Of a DNA stretch of 64,000 bases, positions 19,401 through 27,374 are shown piece by piece (position 1 is the stretch's first letter; every line of letters begins with the position of its first letter). The translations under genes were made by a program, and so were the position numbers. The stretch is from Geomobilimonas luticola (lineage in GTDB: Bacteria; Desulfobacterota; Desulfuromonadia; Geobacterales; Geobacteraceae): the NCBI RefSeq assembly GCF_018476905.1, contig NZ_JAHCVK010000001.1, positions 806,001 through 870,000 on the forward strand, given 5' to 3'. Under the pieces are notes generated by a model. It was not told where the DNA came from and searched no databases. It worked only from the letters and a program-made list of their open reading frames with translations.

Positions 19401-19616
19401 TGCGTAATGCCGTGTTGCCACATCCCCCAGAAGGAGTTTTCGCCCCACTGCCGAGATCGGCCGGCGTTCGTCGTCGGCAGCGGCGTACAGTTCCTCGCTC
19501 AGCCGCTTTAACGTGAGCGCCCGGGTCCCGAACCGTATCCCCCTCTCCGCCAGGGCATCGCGGTCGAACGCCTCCACCGCGGCGGTGGAGGGGAATATGT
19601 GGAGTCTGTCGGTCAT
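16500..19616 (-). CDS. addB: AddB-like helicase/nuclease subunit
   Basis: A 1038-residue protein resembling the AddB/RecC-like partner with an inactive helicase fold and an active C-terminal RecB-type nuclease. The nuclease shows HEILQRFFEE, GKIDRVDV and VRVVDYKLA, the Asp and Asp-x-Lys positions. Flanking cysteines (CCPFRYFLKRL and CERCDFASVC) fit the AddB iron-sulfur cluster. A Walker A motif is not evident, as expected for some AddB proteins. It probably works with the AddA-like protein at 9854-13327. The start at 19616 follows a 58-base gap from the next gene. Confidence 0.8.
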   Translation of the reverse strand: MTDRLHIFPSTAAVEAFDRDALAERGIRFGTRALTLKRLSEELYAAADDERRPISAVGRKLLLGDVATRHYADGAGVLARLIGFPGFVTSLDSLFGELKQALITADAFTVTVRAMPANGRLTELAALYGLYCQTMTEQGLLDSHDQEHLALEELRNGKRLPPLFDGITGVTVHAIYDFTPLQLALIAELSRRMPVTLHLPYNPDRETLYAYVARTADRIESLGDSDLLLEPVFEEPQGRFLSLLRSAVFSTGEERPIVPPASLSLMSAPGSYRECEEIGRRIRDLMEKGTDPASIAVICRDLRNYGPMLEDVCRRFAIPVSYRRGAPLATAPLVHACLAPLTLVQARLGREELLALLKSGYFDLASHGLDPDQLEEVLLDVRYLDETFGRLEELLERRIAWLSRRHAANREDRETERRLASTRAVARELGPLIGELRRFGGARTFEEFSTLLAEFIDRHRLYRRAIDAADPRALKRDASAITLLQQVLADLARDIRVLGMEERTFTPAGFLELLPQGMTGVFLAGERQSGVSIMNFHDARGLRFPHVFIAGLNEGICPPRHDGHPLFKDNDKLPFQKTAGTRPFRTAVEKGEEEPLLFYLAIGCAGETLTLSYSYVDGRGNDMLRSPLLDELLAAVPLAEVRIPMNRLIPEPADCREREELLNSLARSRRFDAALAVPELAPAIERIAATAAIEAEREAFFNAEEVAVRAALSTPYTGTLRDPAIQTDLRAYYTSSPGNRFAPTTLEEFGCCPFRYFLKRLVRLAPVEKPELELAVKDEGSLVHEILQRFFEERQEGGRLPLRGDTADKDAMAAAAAEVFARWEAERTTGEPLLWELGKEKLLPLLERLVELEAADDAGLVPTACELPFTDLEVIDLDGSSIFLRGKIDRVDVSPDGDVRVVDYKLAGNSQRYRQLMQEENLGEISFQVPVYLLAAAAELERQGHGPLRKMSARYWLLRKVESLERPFGGGESAAFFATDPRERSALGDGNFLNRLCAKVRAMKRGEFPVTPRECERCDFASVCRYVAVGLRDGEGGE

Positions 19617-19674
19617 GGTCTGTTTTCAGTTACGGAAGGTTTGGAGTGGCGGTCATAGTCTGGGTTTCCCGCCG

Positions 19675-20112
19675 TCAATGGGGCATGCCGCCCATTCCGC
19701 CATGTCCCTGGCCGCTGCCACCATCGCCGCTGCCATACACCCCCTTCAGGCAGAGTATCTCATGGTCGTCCACCATCAGGGCAAGGTCCTCCGGAGGAAG
19801 CCCGGCCATGATCTTGTCTACCTCCGGTCCCGACTGGAGCGCCATGCCGGTATAGAATCGGGCAATGAAACCGGCATCGCCCAACGAACCCTTGTATCCG
19901 CGGGAAGCGAGAAGTTTTTCCGCGGATTCCACCATGTTTTCCGGTGAACTCTTCGCCTTGATCTTCAAGAGCTCGACGGCAAGTTCCGCGGTCACGCGGC
20001 AGTCCAGGGCGATTGCCTCCTCGCTTGCATCGGGCAGGCCGATTCCCCCTTCTCCCGCAGCAGGGGAGAAGAAGAGTAGTGACAGCAGGCAGGTGATGAG
20101 GGGTACACGCAT
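19675..20112 (-). CDS. Secreted hypothetical protein
   Basis: A 145-residue protein with a clear signal peptide (MRVPLITCLLSLLFFSPAAG). The mature region is mostly helical and contains two cysteines (ALDCRVTAE and ILCLKG), ending in a Gly/His/Met-rich tail (GSGQGHGGMGGMPH) that might bind metal. I do not recognise the family. It precedes the AddB-like gene on the same strand by 58 bases but a functional link is not apparent. Confidence 0.65.
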   Translation of the reverse strand: MRVPLITCLLSLLFFSPAAGEGGIGLPDASEEAIALDCRVTAELAVELLKIKAKSSPENMVESAEKLLASRGYKGSLGDAGFIARFYTGMALQSGPEVDKIMAGLPPEDLALMVDDHEILCLKGVYGSGDGGSGQGHGGMGGMPH

Positions 20113-20232
20113 GGTTGTTACCTCCGGAGTAGAGCGACGGGCCGATTATAACCGAGCCGGCCCGGGGTGGCAAACGTTCAATTATGCGCTACACTCTTTC
20201 CATATCTCATGAGAACGGGTAGGGGGGAAGCC

Positions 20233-21117
20233 ATGAAGATATTTCTCACCGGCGGGAGCGGCTTCATCGGCGGGCATCTGCGCCGGGAACTCCTCTCCAG
20301 GGGCCACCAGCTCCGTCTTCTCGTGCACAGGCGCGAGGCAAAACCGGAGCATGGTGTCGAGTTCGTCGAAGGGGATGTGACCCGACCGGAGAGCTTTGTC
20401 GGCCAGGTGGCCGGCTGTGATGCGGTCATCAACCTCATCGGGATCATCCGGGAGTTCCCGGGGCGGGGGATTACCTTCGCCGGCCTTCACGTGGGGGCGA
20501 CCCGCACCATGCTGGATGCTGCCCGGCAGGCGGGGGTGCAGCGCTACCTGCAGATGTCGGCCCTCGGCACCCGTCCCGATGCCATCTCCAATTACCACAA
20601 GAGCAAGTTCCAGGCGGAGGAACTGGTCCGTGCCTCCGGCCTCGACCATACCATCTTCCGTCCCTCCATCGTCTTCGGTCCCCGGGATGCCTTCATAAAC
20701 CTGCTGGCCGGCTATATCCGGAGCTACCCGGTTGTACCGGTGATCGGCGACGGCAGGTACCGGCTCCAGCCGATCGCTGCCGATGACGTGGCTCGCTGCT
20801 TCGCTCTGGCGCTGGAGATGCCGGAAACCGTCGGCCAGACCTTCGAGTTGTGCGGTCCGGACCGCCTCACCTACAACGAGATGCTCGACACCATCGGCCG
20901 GGTGCTGGGCAAGTCCTCTGTCCCCAAGCTTCCCAACCCCCTCGGGATCATGAGGCTGGTGGTCCCCCTGCTCCAGGGGTTTTCGTTCTTCCCCATCACC
21001 ATGGACCAGATTGCCATGCTGACGGAGGAGAATATCTGCGATGGTCGATGGCGCGACACGTTCCGCTTTGAACCGGAGCATTTTCTTCCCGGGATCAGCA
21101 AATACCTGCGTCCGTGA
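20233..21117 (+). CDS. NAD(P)-dependent epimerase, NDUFA9-like
   Basis: A 294-residue Rossmann protein of the atypical extended SDR group. TGGSGFIGGHL at residues 6-16 binds NAD(P); the YHKSK motif near residue 120 supplies the Tyr/Lys pair. Similar to the complex I NDUFA9-like/YwnB-type reductases whose substrates are generally unknown. ATG at 20233 follows AGGGGGGAAG; an upstream in-frame ATG is less plausible. It is followed after 48 bases by the second secretion ATPase gene. Confidence 0.87.
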   Translation: MKIFLTGGSGFIGGHLRRELLSRGHQLRLLVHRREAKPEHGVEFVEGDVTRPESFVGQVAGCDAVINLIGIIREFPGRGITFAGLHVGATRTMLDAARQAGVQRYLQMSALGTRPDAISNYHKSKFQAEELVRASGLDHTIFRPSIVFGPRDAFINLLAGYIRSYPVVPVIGDGRYRLQPIAADDVARCFALALEMPETVGQTFELCGPDRLTYNEMLDTIGRVLGKSSVPKLPNPLGIMRLVVPLLQGFSFFPITMDQIAMLTEENICDGRWRDTFRFEPEHFLPGISKYLRP

Positions 21118-21165
21118 ATCACATTCATAGTGCTGCGATGACATTGAGGGAACAGGAGGTGGAAG

Positions 21166-23109
21166 ATGCCGGAAAAACTGGGTGAATTGCTCATTCGTAA
21201 TGGACTCGTTTCGGAGGCCCAGTTCATGGCGGCCCTGGAAAAACAGCAGGAGTTTCCCTGCGTCCCCATCGGCCAGGTCCTCTGCCAGCTCGGCTTTCTT
21301 TCCTCCGTGGATCTCAACATGGTGCTCGACTACAACCGGAAGCGCCTCAAGCTCGGAGAGATCCTGGTCAAGCAGAACCATCTGGACGAGGCAAAGCTGA
21401 ACAATGCTCTGCAGATAGCGGAAAAAGAGCATATACCCCTGGGGCAGGCCCTGGTCAGGCTCCATTATCTCGACGAGGAGAAGGTGGCCCGTGCCATTGC
21501 CGCCCAGTATGACCTTCCCTTCGTCCCCCTCGACACTTTTTCCTTCGACCCGGAACTGGCGCGGCTCATCAATGTCAACTATGCCCAGCGGCACCGGATA
21601 GTCCCCATCGGCAAGGTGGGGAAAGTCGTTACCCTGGCCATGGCCTTTCCCCTCAGAAGCGCGGAGCTTCACGAACTGGCGGCGGTCATCGACATGGAGA
21701 TCAAGCCGGCCATCGCCCGGGAGAGCGACATCACCACCGCCCAGCATCGGATATACCGCATCGTCGCCCGCACGTCCCAGACGGAGAAGGAGAACCTCCA
21801 TTTCGAGGTGTCGGAAGACATAGTGCGGGAGAGCGGCAAGTCCCGCTATGTGGACGACTTCATCAGCGCGGACGTGGACTATCTGGTCAAAAAGATAATC
21901 TCCGTCGCCATCAAGACGGCAGCAAGTGATATCCACCTGGAGAGCAGGGAGCACGGGATGGAAGTCCGGTTCCGGATCGACGGCGTGCTCCAGTCGCTGG
22001 ACCTGGGGCAGGATGCCGTGGTTATCAACGACAATGCAAAGCAGATCGTCTCCAAGATCAAGATCCTCTGCGACATGGACATTGCCGAGAAGCGCCGTCC
22101 CCAGGACAGCAGTTTCAAGCTGAAGGTGACCAGGGACGGGGCGGTGCGGAGCGTCGATTTCCGGGTTTCCACCGTGCCGACCCAGTTCGGGGAGAACGTG
22201 GTAATCCGTATACTGGACAAGCGGGGCGGGGCGATTTCCCTCGACACGCTCGGGTTTCAGCCGTCCCACGTGGACAGCCTCTGCCGGACCCTGGAGAAGC
22301 CGACCGGCATCTTCCTTGTCACCGGTCCGACCGGTTCGGGGAAGTCGTCCACCCTCTACGCCATCCTCAACCGCATCAGCAGCAACGAGGTGAAAACCCT
22401 GACGGTGGAGGACCCCATCGAGTATTCCATCGACGGAGTCTGTCAGTCGGAGGTGAACGAGGCGATCGGCAATACCTTTGCCAGGTTCCTCCGTTCCTTC
22501 CTCCGCCAGGACCCGGACAACATCATGGTGGGAGAAATCCGTGACCTGGAAACGGCGTCCATCTCGATCCGCGCGGCGCTGACCGGTCATACGGTCATGA
22601 GTACCCTCCATACCAACGACGCCACGAGCGCGTTCACCCGGCTCATGGACATGGGGGTGGAGCCAAGCCTGCTTTCCTCGACGCTTCGCTGTGTGCTGGC
22701 CCAGCGGCTGGTGCGGCGCATCTGCGATCACTGCAAGGTGAGGTATACGCCGGCGAAGGAGATTCTCGGGGAGTTCCGCTTTCCCGAGACCACGAGCCAC
22801 CCTTTTGCCCGCGGCAGTGGCTGCGTGCGGTGCAATTTCACCGGCTTTGCCGGCCGCCGGCCGATTGCCGAGCTCTGGGTGCCGACCGGCGGCGAAGTGC
22901 TGCTGTTCAACAAGCGCCCCGACAATCAGACACTGCGGGAGATGGTATTCAACCAGGGGCAGAGGATGACCTTGATAGAAGACGGGCTGCGCCGGGTGAA
23001 AACGGGGGAAACGACCCTGGAGGAACTGCTGCGGGTAGTCCCCTACGAACACGTGGAGGAGTGCCGCAACCGCATGGCCGCAAAGCTGTTCAGCTGGGAT
23101 GCCCTGTAA
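21166..23109 (+). CDS. GspE/PilB-family ATPase with tandem MshEN-type N-terminal repeats
   Basis: A 647-residue secretion/pilus ATPase. The N-terminal ~170 residues repeat the pattern LGELLIRNGLVSEAQF and LGEILVKQNHLDEAKL, then LGQALVRLHYLDEEKVARA, the MshEN-type motif that can bind c-di-GMP. The core shows Walker A GPTGSGKSST, Walker B (DPDNIMVGEIRD), His box (MSTLHTND) and a zinc motif (CDHC, CVRC). No pilus or T2SS genes are adjacent. Good RBS (AGGAGG). Its stop codon and that of radC lie in a shared palindrome. Confidence 0.9.
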   Translation: MPEKLGELLIRNGLVSEAQFMAALEKQQEFPCVPIGQVLCQLGFLSSVDLNMVLDYNRKRLKLGEILVKQNHLDEAKLNNALQIAEKEHIPLGQALVRLHYLDEEKVARAIAAQYDLPFVPLDTFSFDPELARLINVNYAQRHRIVPIGKVGKVVTLAMAFPLRSAELHELAAVIDMEIKPAIARESDITTAQHRIYRIVARTSQTEKENLHFEVSEDIVRESGKSRYVDDFISADVDYLVKKIISVAIKTAASDIHLESREHGMEVRFRIDGVLQSLDLGQDAVVINDNAKQIVSKIKILCDMDIAEKRRPQDSSFKLKVTRDGAVRSVDFRVSTVPTQFGENVVIRILDKRGGAISLDTLGFQPSHVDSLCRTLEKPTGIFLVTGPTGSGKSSTLYAILNRISSNEVKTLTVEDPIEYSIDGVCQSEVNEAIGNTFARFLRSFLRQDPDNIMVGEIRDLETASISIRAALTGHTVMSTLHTNDATSAFTRLMDMGVEPSLLSSTLRCVLAQRLVRRICDHCKVRYTPAKEILGEFRFPETTSHPFARGSGCVRCNFTGFAGRRPIAELWVPTGGEVLLFNKRPDNQTLREMVFNQGQRMTLIEDGLRRVKTGETTLEELLRVVPYEHVEECRNRMAAKLFSWDAL

Positions 23110-23123
23110 CTTTGAAGTTACAG
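23104..23123. repeat. Palindrome holding both stop codons of convergent genes
   Basis: CTGTAACTTTGAAGTTACAG has 9-bp arms. The TAA of the ATPase gene (23107-23109) lies in one arm and the TAA of radC (23118-23120, minus) in the other. There is no T tract, so termination by it alone is uncertain. Confidence 0.5.
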
Positions 23124-23808
23124 CATCCCTTCACTGGTGAAGCTGACGAAGGCGCCGTCGCCGATGATGATGTGATCGAGGACCTTGACCCCCATGAGGT
23201 CCCCCGCCTCCTTGAGGCGGCGGGTGATCTCCCGGTCCTCCCGGCTCGGTGCCGGGTCGCCGGTGGGGTGGTTGTGGACGAGGATGATGGCGGCGGCCGA
23301 TTCCCGGACCGCCGGATTGAATACTTCCCGGGGATGGACGATGCTCTGGTTGAGCGATCCCTCGGATATACGGACCTCGCGGATCACCCGGTTCTTGCCG
23401 TCCAGCAGCAGTGCCAGGAAGTACTCCTTGCGCCGGTCACGGTAGGTGAAGTTGTAGTGCTCGTAGACCTGCTCCGGCGAAGTGAACCGGTCGCCGTTGG
23501 CGAGTCGCCGCCCCTGGCAGCGGTTGGCCAGTTCCAGGGCCGCAATGATGGATGCGGCCTTGGCCGTGCCCGCCCCTTTGACCCGGCAGATTTCCGCCAC
23601 ACCGGCGGCCGCCAGGGTGCGCAGGTCGCCGAATTCCAGCAAGAGCTGTCGTCCCAGGTCGATGGCGCTCTGGCCGGTTGCGGCATCCCCCGTCCGGAGG
23701 GAGGATGAGCGCCAGAAGCTCCGCGTCGGTCAGGGTGTCCACTCCCTTGTTCAGAAGCTTTTCCCGGGGCCGTTCGGCCTCGGGCCAGACCTTGATCCCC
23801 CCTGCCAT
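23118..23808 (-). pseudogene. radC: radC (JAMM/MPN DNA repair-family protein), frameshifted
   Basis: Two overlapping frames together encode a full RadC. The 5' part starts at 23808 ([19 protein letters not shown]...[11 protein letters not shown]) with GGAGGG upstream. The rest ([15 protein letters not shown], through the JAMM motif ILVHNHPTGDPAPS) is in another frame ending at 23118. The frames meet at 23696-23703, where GGAG is tandemly duplicated; removing one copy restores the reading frame. A real mutation or a sequencing error are both possible. The UPF0758 N-terminal helix-hairpin-helix part and the metalloprotease-like core would otherwise be intact. Confidence 0.85.
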
Positions 23809-23930
23809 GCATTCCCTCCGTTGCGTCCTGGTTTACAAAAGTCGACGGCAGGTTAGCACGGAAAAAGTCATATTAAAATAATTTTATGAAATAATATTGC
23901 CCTCTCTTGCGGAAGAAGCCCCCACCTTGG

Positions 23931-23953
23931 CCCTCTCCCCCGGGGGGAGAGGG
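23931..23953. repeat. GC-rich palindrome between radC and uppP
   Basis: CCCTCTCCCCC facing GGGGGGAGAGGG with almost no loop. It resembles the C/G-rich palindromes at 29879, 34531 and 51189. It could act as a terminator for uppP only weakly, as it lacks a T tract. Confidence 0.45.
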
Positions 23954-23967
23954 AACATCGTGCCGGG

Positions 23968-24783
23968 TCAGTGAAAGAATGCAAGATAGGCGAGGACACC
24001 GCTCCCGGCGACCAGTCGGTACCAGACGAAGGGGTAGAGGGTATGGCTCTGGACGAAACGGAGGAGGAAGGCGATGCTTGCGTAGCCGAAAAGGGCCGAC
24101 GTGGCGATGCCGATGACGAGCGGCTGTACATCACCGGCGGGGATGCCCTGGCTGATCAGATGGCCGACCTTGAGAATGCCGGCGCCGGCGACGATGGGGA
24201 GGGAGAGGAGAAATGAAAAGCGGGCCGCTGCCTCCCGGTTGAAACCGAGGAACAGTGCAGCGGTGATGGTTATGCCGGAACGGGAAACTCCCGGTACGAG
24301 GGCAAGGCACTGGGCAAGGCCGATGATGAGAGCGGCCCGCAGGGTTAGCCCGTCCATTTTCCAGCGTTTGGCGCCGATGGTGTCGCTGAGGGCGAGAACA
24401 AGGCCGAAGACGATGAGGAAGGTGGCGATGAGGGCAGGGTTGCTGCGGAACAGCTCTTCAATGGGGCCTTCAAGGGTCTTGCCCGCAATTGCCGCCGGGA
24501 TGGTGCCGGCGATGATATAGAAGGGGAGTCGGTCGGAGGAGGTATGGAAACCGCCGCCGGAGATGCCCCGGAAGAAATTGAAGGCCAGTTCGATGATATC
24601 CCGCCAGAAATAGAGGGAGAGGGCGAGGAGGGTTCCCAGGTGGAGGGCCACGTCGAAGGTGAGTCCCGACTCGGGCCAGTGGAGTAGCCAGGGAATCAGG
24701 ATCAGGTGGCCGGAACTGCTTATGGGGAGGACTTCGGTCAGGCCCTGGAGTGCGCCGAGAACGGCGGAATGAAGCGGGTGCAT
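23968..24783 (-). CDS. uppP: Undecaprenyl-diphosphatase UppP (BacA)
   Basis: A 271-residue polytopic membrane enzyme that dephosphorylates undecaprenyl pyrophosphate, recycling the lipid carrier for peptidoglycan and polysaccharide synthesis and giving bacitracin tolerance. The two catalytic motifs are present: EVLPISSSGHL near residues 17-28 and LVPGVSRSGITI near 160-172. About eight hydrophobic segments. Transcribed divergently from the phosphate-uptake pair. Confidence 0.95.
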   Translation of the reverse strand: MHPLHSAVLGALQGLTEVLPISSSGHLILIPWLLHWPESGLTFDVALHLGTLLALSLYFWRDIIELAFNFFRGISGGGFHTSSDRLPFYIIAGTIPAAIAGKTLEGPIEELFRSNPALIATFLIVFGLVLALSDTIGAKRWKMDGLTLRAALIIGLAQCLALVPGVSRSGITITAALFLGFNREAAARFSFLLSLPIVAGAGILKVGHLISQGIPAGDVQPLVIGIATSALFGYASIAFLLRFVQSHTLYPFVWYRLVAGSGVLAYLAFFH

Positions 24784-24976
24784 GGAATATCTCCTCGCAT
24801 GTATATCGGGCAGGAAGAGTAGTTGATACGGATGGCAAAATCAAGTTAATTCCCGTCTGTTTTTCCGTCGTCCTGTAACATTAATGTGGTACGAACGGTG
24901 AAATTATGCTATGAATGGCAGGTTTCTAAAATCAACCGGCTCCGCGTGTAAGCGCACCGGCCGTCTGGAGGCAGCA

Positions 24977-25594
24977 ATGTTCGGATTGATCCCCAAGGAA
25001 GAAAAATTCTTTGTCCTCTTCAAGGATATGACGCGCAATATTAACGAAGGTGCCCTGTTGCTGAAGGACATGCTCGACAATTTCACCGATCCCCAGGGGA
25101 GCCAGCGCAAGATCAAGGATGTGGAGCACAAGGGTGACTCCATAACCCACGAGATCATCCAGAAGCTGAACAAGAGTTTCGTCACCCCCCTCGATCGGGA
25201 GGATATCTATGCACTTTCGGGTGCCCTCGACGATATCCTTGACCTGATCGACGCGTCGGCCCAGCGGGTCGTCATGTACAACGTGGAAAAGCCGACCCCG
25301 GAAGCCAAGGAACTGGCGTTCATCATTCTCAAGTCCTGCCAGACCCTGGAGAAGGGGGTTTCCCTCCTGGGTGGCAAGCTTGAGCACATCAGCGAGTGCT
25401 GCGTCGAGGTGAACGCCCTGGAAAACGAGGCGGACCGGGTCTGCCGCGAAGCGGTCAGCAGGCTGTTCGACGAGGAGAAGGACCCGATCCAGCTCATCAA
25501 ATGGAAGGAGATCTACGAAACCCTGGAGCGGGCTACCGACAAGTGCGAAGACGCCGCCAACATCCTGGAAAGCGTGGTGGTAAAAAATGCTTGA
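24977..25594 (+). CDS. DUF47 (PhoU-like) phosphate transport regulator
   Basis: A 205-residue all-helical cytoplasmic protein of the DUF47/PhoU-like family, with the acidic E/DxxxD repeats on paired helices (VEHKGDSITHEI, ENEADRVCREAV) that bind metal clusters in PhoU. Partner of the PiT transporter that overlaps its 3' end by eight bases; in such pairs DUF47 proteins are thought to gate or regulate the transporter. Start at 24977 is set by GGAGG eight bases upstream. Confidence 0.9.
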   Translation: MFGLIPKEEKFFVLFKDMTRNINEGALLLKDMLDNFTDPQGSQRKIKDVEHKGDSITHEIIQKLNKSFVTPLDREDIYALSGALDDILDLIDASAQRVVMYNVEKPTPEAKELAFIILKSCQTLEKGVSLLGGKLEHISECCVEVNALENEADRVCREAVSRLFDEEKDPIQLIKWKEIYETLERATDKCEDAANILESVVVKNA

Positions 25595-26588
25595 TATCAC
25601 CCTCGTCATGCTGGTCCTCGTGATCGCCGTGGCGCTACTCTTCGACTATATCAACGGCTTTCACGATACCGCCAACGCCATCGCCACCTGCGTCTCGACC
25701 CGGGCGCTGTCGGTCAAATGGGCGATTATCATGGCTGCGGGGTTGAACTTCGCCGGGGCCATGATCTCCACCAAGGTGGCCGCCACCATCGGCAAGGGGA
25801 TCGTCGACGCGAACAACGTCACCCAGATGGTGGTGCTGGCCGGTGTGGTGGGGGCGATCATCTGGGACCTCATCACCTGGTACTACGGACTCCCTTCTTC
25901 CTCCTCGCACGCCATCATCGGCGGCATCATGGGGGCGGTCATCGCCCACGCAGGTACGGCGGCGCTCCACTGGGCCGGACTGCAGAAAATACTCCTCGCG
26001 CTGGTTATCTCCCCCATCCTCGGCACGATCATCGGCTACATCTTCATGCTGCTCATGATGCAGATATTCCGCAACAGTTCCCCCTATGGCCTCAACAAGG
26101 GGTTCAGAAAACTGCAGATCGTTTCTGCGGGATTCATGGCCTTTTCCCATGGCACCGCCGATGCCCAGAAATCCATGGGGGTCATCACCATGGCCCTGGT
26201 AAGCTACGGCATGCTGCCGAGTTTCGATGTACCGACCTGGGTGAAGATCGCCTGCGCGGTAGCCATGGCGCTCGGCACCGCAGCCGGCGGCTGGCGGATC
26301 ATCAAGACCGTCGGACACGATTTCGTCAAGCTTCAGCCGGTGCATGGCTTCTGCGTGGAGACCGCCTCGGCCGGCGTCATTCTCGGGGCATCCGCCCTCG
26401 GAATGCCGACCAGCACCACCCACGTCATTACCTCCAGCATCCTCGGGGTCGGCCTCTCCAAACGGATCACCGCCGTCAACTGGAACGTCGCCTATCGCAT
26501 TCTCTGGGCATGGATACTCACCATCCCCGCGTCGGCCCTGGTTGCCTACATGACCTACATGGTGATGAGCCCCACCCTCGGCAAATAG
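25587..26588 (+). CDS. PiT-family inorganic phosphate transporter
   Basis: A 333-residue polytopic membrane protein. The duplicated PiT signature is visible near the N-terminus (FDYINGFHDTANAIA) and in the second half (FSHGTADAQKSMGVI). PiT proteins import metal-phosphate complexes by proton symport at low affinity. Co-translated with the DUF47 gene through an 8-base overlap. A terminator follows at 26615. Confidence 0.93.
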   Translation: MLDITLVMLVLVIAVALLFDYINGFHDTANAIATCVSTRALSVKWAIIMAAGLNFAGAMISTKVAATIGKGIVDANNVTQMVVLAGVVGAIIWDLITWYYGLPSSSSHAIIGGIMGAVIAHAGTAALHWAGLQKILLALVISPILGTIIGYIFMLLMMQIFRNSSPYGLNKGFRKLQIVSAGFMAFSHGTADAQKSMGVITMALVSYGMLPSFDVPTWVKIACAVAMALGTAAGGWRIIKTVGHDFVKLQPVHGFCVETASAGVILGASALGMPTSTTHVITSSILGVGLSKRITAVNWNVAYRILWAWILTIPASALVAYMTYMVMSPTLGK

Positions 26589-26614
26589 CAGTTCTCTCCG
26601 CAAGATACGAGAAT

Positions 26615-26654
26615 AAAAGAAGGGGCGGTCGTCGATGACCGCCCCTTCTTTGTT
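26615..26654. terminator. Bidirectional terminator between convergent genes
   Basis: A 13-bp stem (AGAAGGGGCGGTC/GACCGCCCCTTCT) with a GTCGAT loop; A-rich on one side and T-rich on the other, so it serves both the PiT and DUF2062 transcripts. Confidence 0.9.
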
Positions 26655-26677
26655 TGCTTCTCCCTGCAGGTTTTTCC

Positions 26678-27163
26678 CTACTCATCCAACTCCTCTCCCG
26701 TCTCTTCCATCTCATCCGTCAATTCAGCCAGGGCTTCGTCCTTCTGCCGGAAGCGGACAACCAGGTAATAGCAGAAGAAGTAGGCAATAACGGCGGCGAT
26801 AAAACCGAAGATGGACGTGCCGAGAAGGAGGGATGCGGCGTGCCCCTTCATTGCCTGCCACTCAAGGCTCTTCAGGTGCAGCTCCTGGGGGGGGAGTCCC
26901 CGGATCGTGCGTCCGATCTTGTAGCTGATTGCCAGCACCGGAAAGACAGTAAAGGGGGTGTTGACCCAGGCGCCGGTTATGCAGGTAAGCTTGTTAAGGC
27001 GGAAGATAAAGGCAACAGCGATGGCCATGGCGGTGTGGAAGGCGAAAAACGGCGTGAAGCTGATGAAGACCCCAACGGCGAAGCCGGCGGCGATGTGACC
27101 CGGATGGCTGTCGAGGGAGAGGATCTCCTTGAAGCGCTTTTTCCATTTTGCCTTGTCCAGCAT
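26678..27163 (-). CDS. DUF2062 membrane protein
   Basis: A 161-residue protein with a basic N-terminus, then SLDSHPGHIAAGFAVGVFIS and two or three further hydrophobic segments, and an acidic C-terminus (LTDEMEETGEELDE). This is the DUF2062 pattern, seen alone or fused to glycosyltransferases; function unknown. The ATG at 27163 is chosen because GAGGTGG precedes it, over an upstream TTG at 27190. Confidence 0.8.
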   Translation of the reverse strand: MLDKAKWKKRFKEILSLDSHPGHIAAGFAVGVFISFTPFFAFHTAMAIAVAFIFRLNKLTCITGAWVNTPFTVFPVLAISYKIGRTIRGLPPQELHLKSLEWQAMKGHAASLLLGTSIFGFIAAVIAYFFCYYLVVRFRQKDEALAELTDEMEETGEELDE

Positions 27164-27301
27164 TGCCACCTCGCCGAGAAAGAGCCTCAAGTCTAAGGGG
27201 CGCTACCCGGTTTGTCAACAAATTCCCCCCGGACTGTCAGTAATGTGAGGAAGTTTTCATGGCATGGCTGCACATCGGGATTAATTCAGCTATAATTTGA
27301 C

Positions 27302-27330
27302 TTGACAATATAATGCTTGCAATATATATA
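27302..27330 (+). promoter_or_regulatory. Promoter of the efflux operon
   Basis: TTGACA (27302-27307), 17-base spacer, TATATA (27325-27330), in an unusually AT-rich tract. An imperfect ATATA...TATAT dyad just downstream (to about 27350) could be the operator for the ArsR-type regulator at the operon's 3' end. Confidence 0.5.
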
Positions 27331-27374
27331 AAAAACCATATATTCATCAAGTTGCTTCACGGTGGAGGATGACG

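Noticed and set aside
16470-19511. 1013-codon plus-strand ORF opposite the AddB-like gene
   Set aside because: Its sequence is a mirror of the AddB-like coding strand, lacks recognisable domains, and the minus frame has clear nuclease motifs and a normal start.
20182-23052. 956-codon minus-strand ORF opposite the epimerase and ATPase genes
   Set aside because: It runs antisense across two well-defined genes and a gap, and is His/Asp/Leu-rich as expected for GC-rich shadow frames.
24784-24976. Pho box between uppP and the DUF47 gene
   Set aside because: CTGTAACATTAATGT near 24870 is only a partial resemblance and lacks a second half-site repeat.
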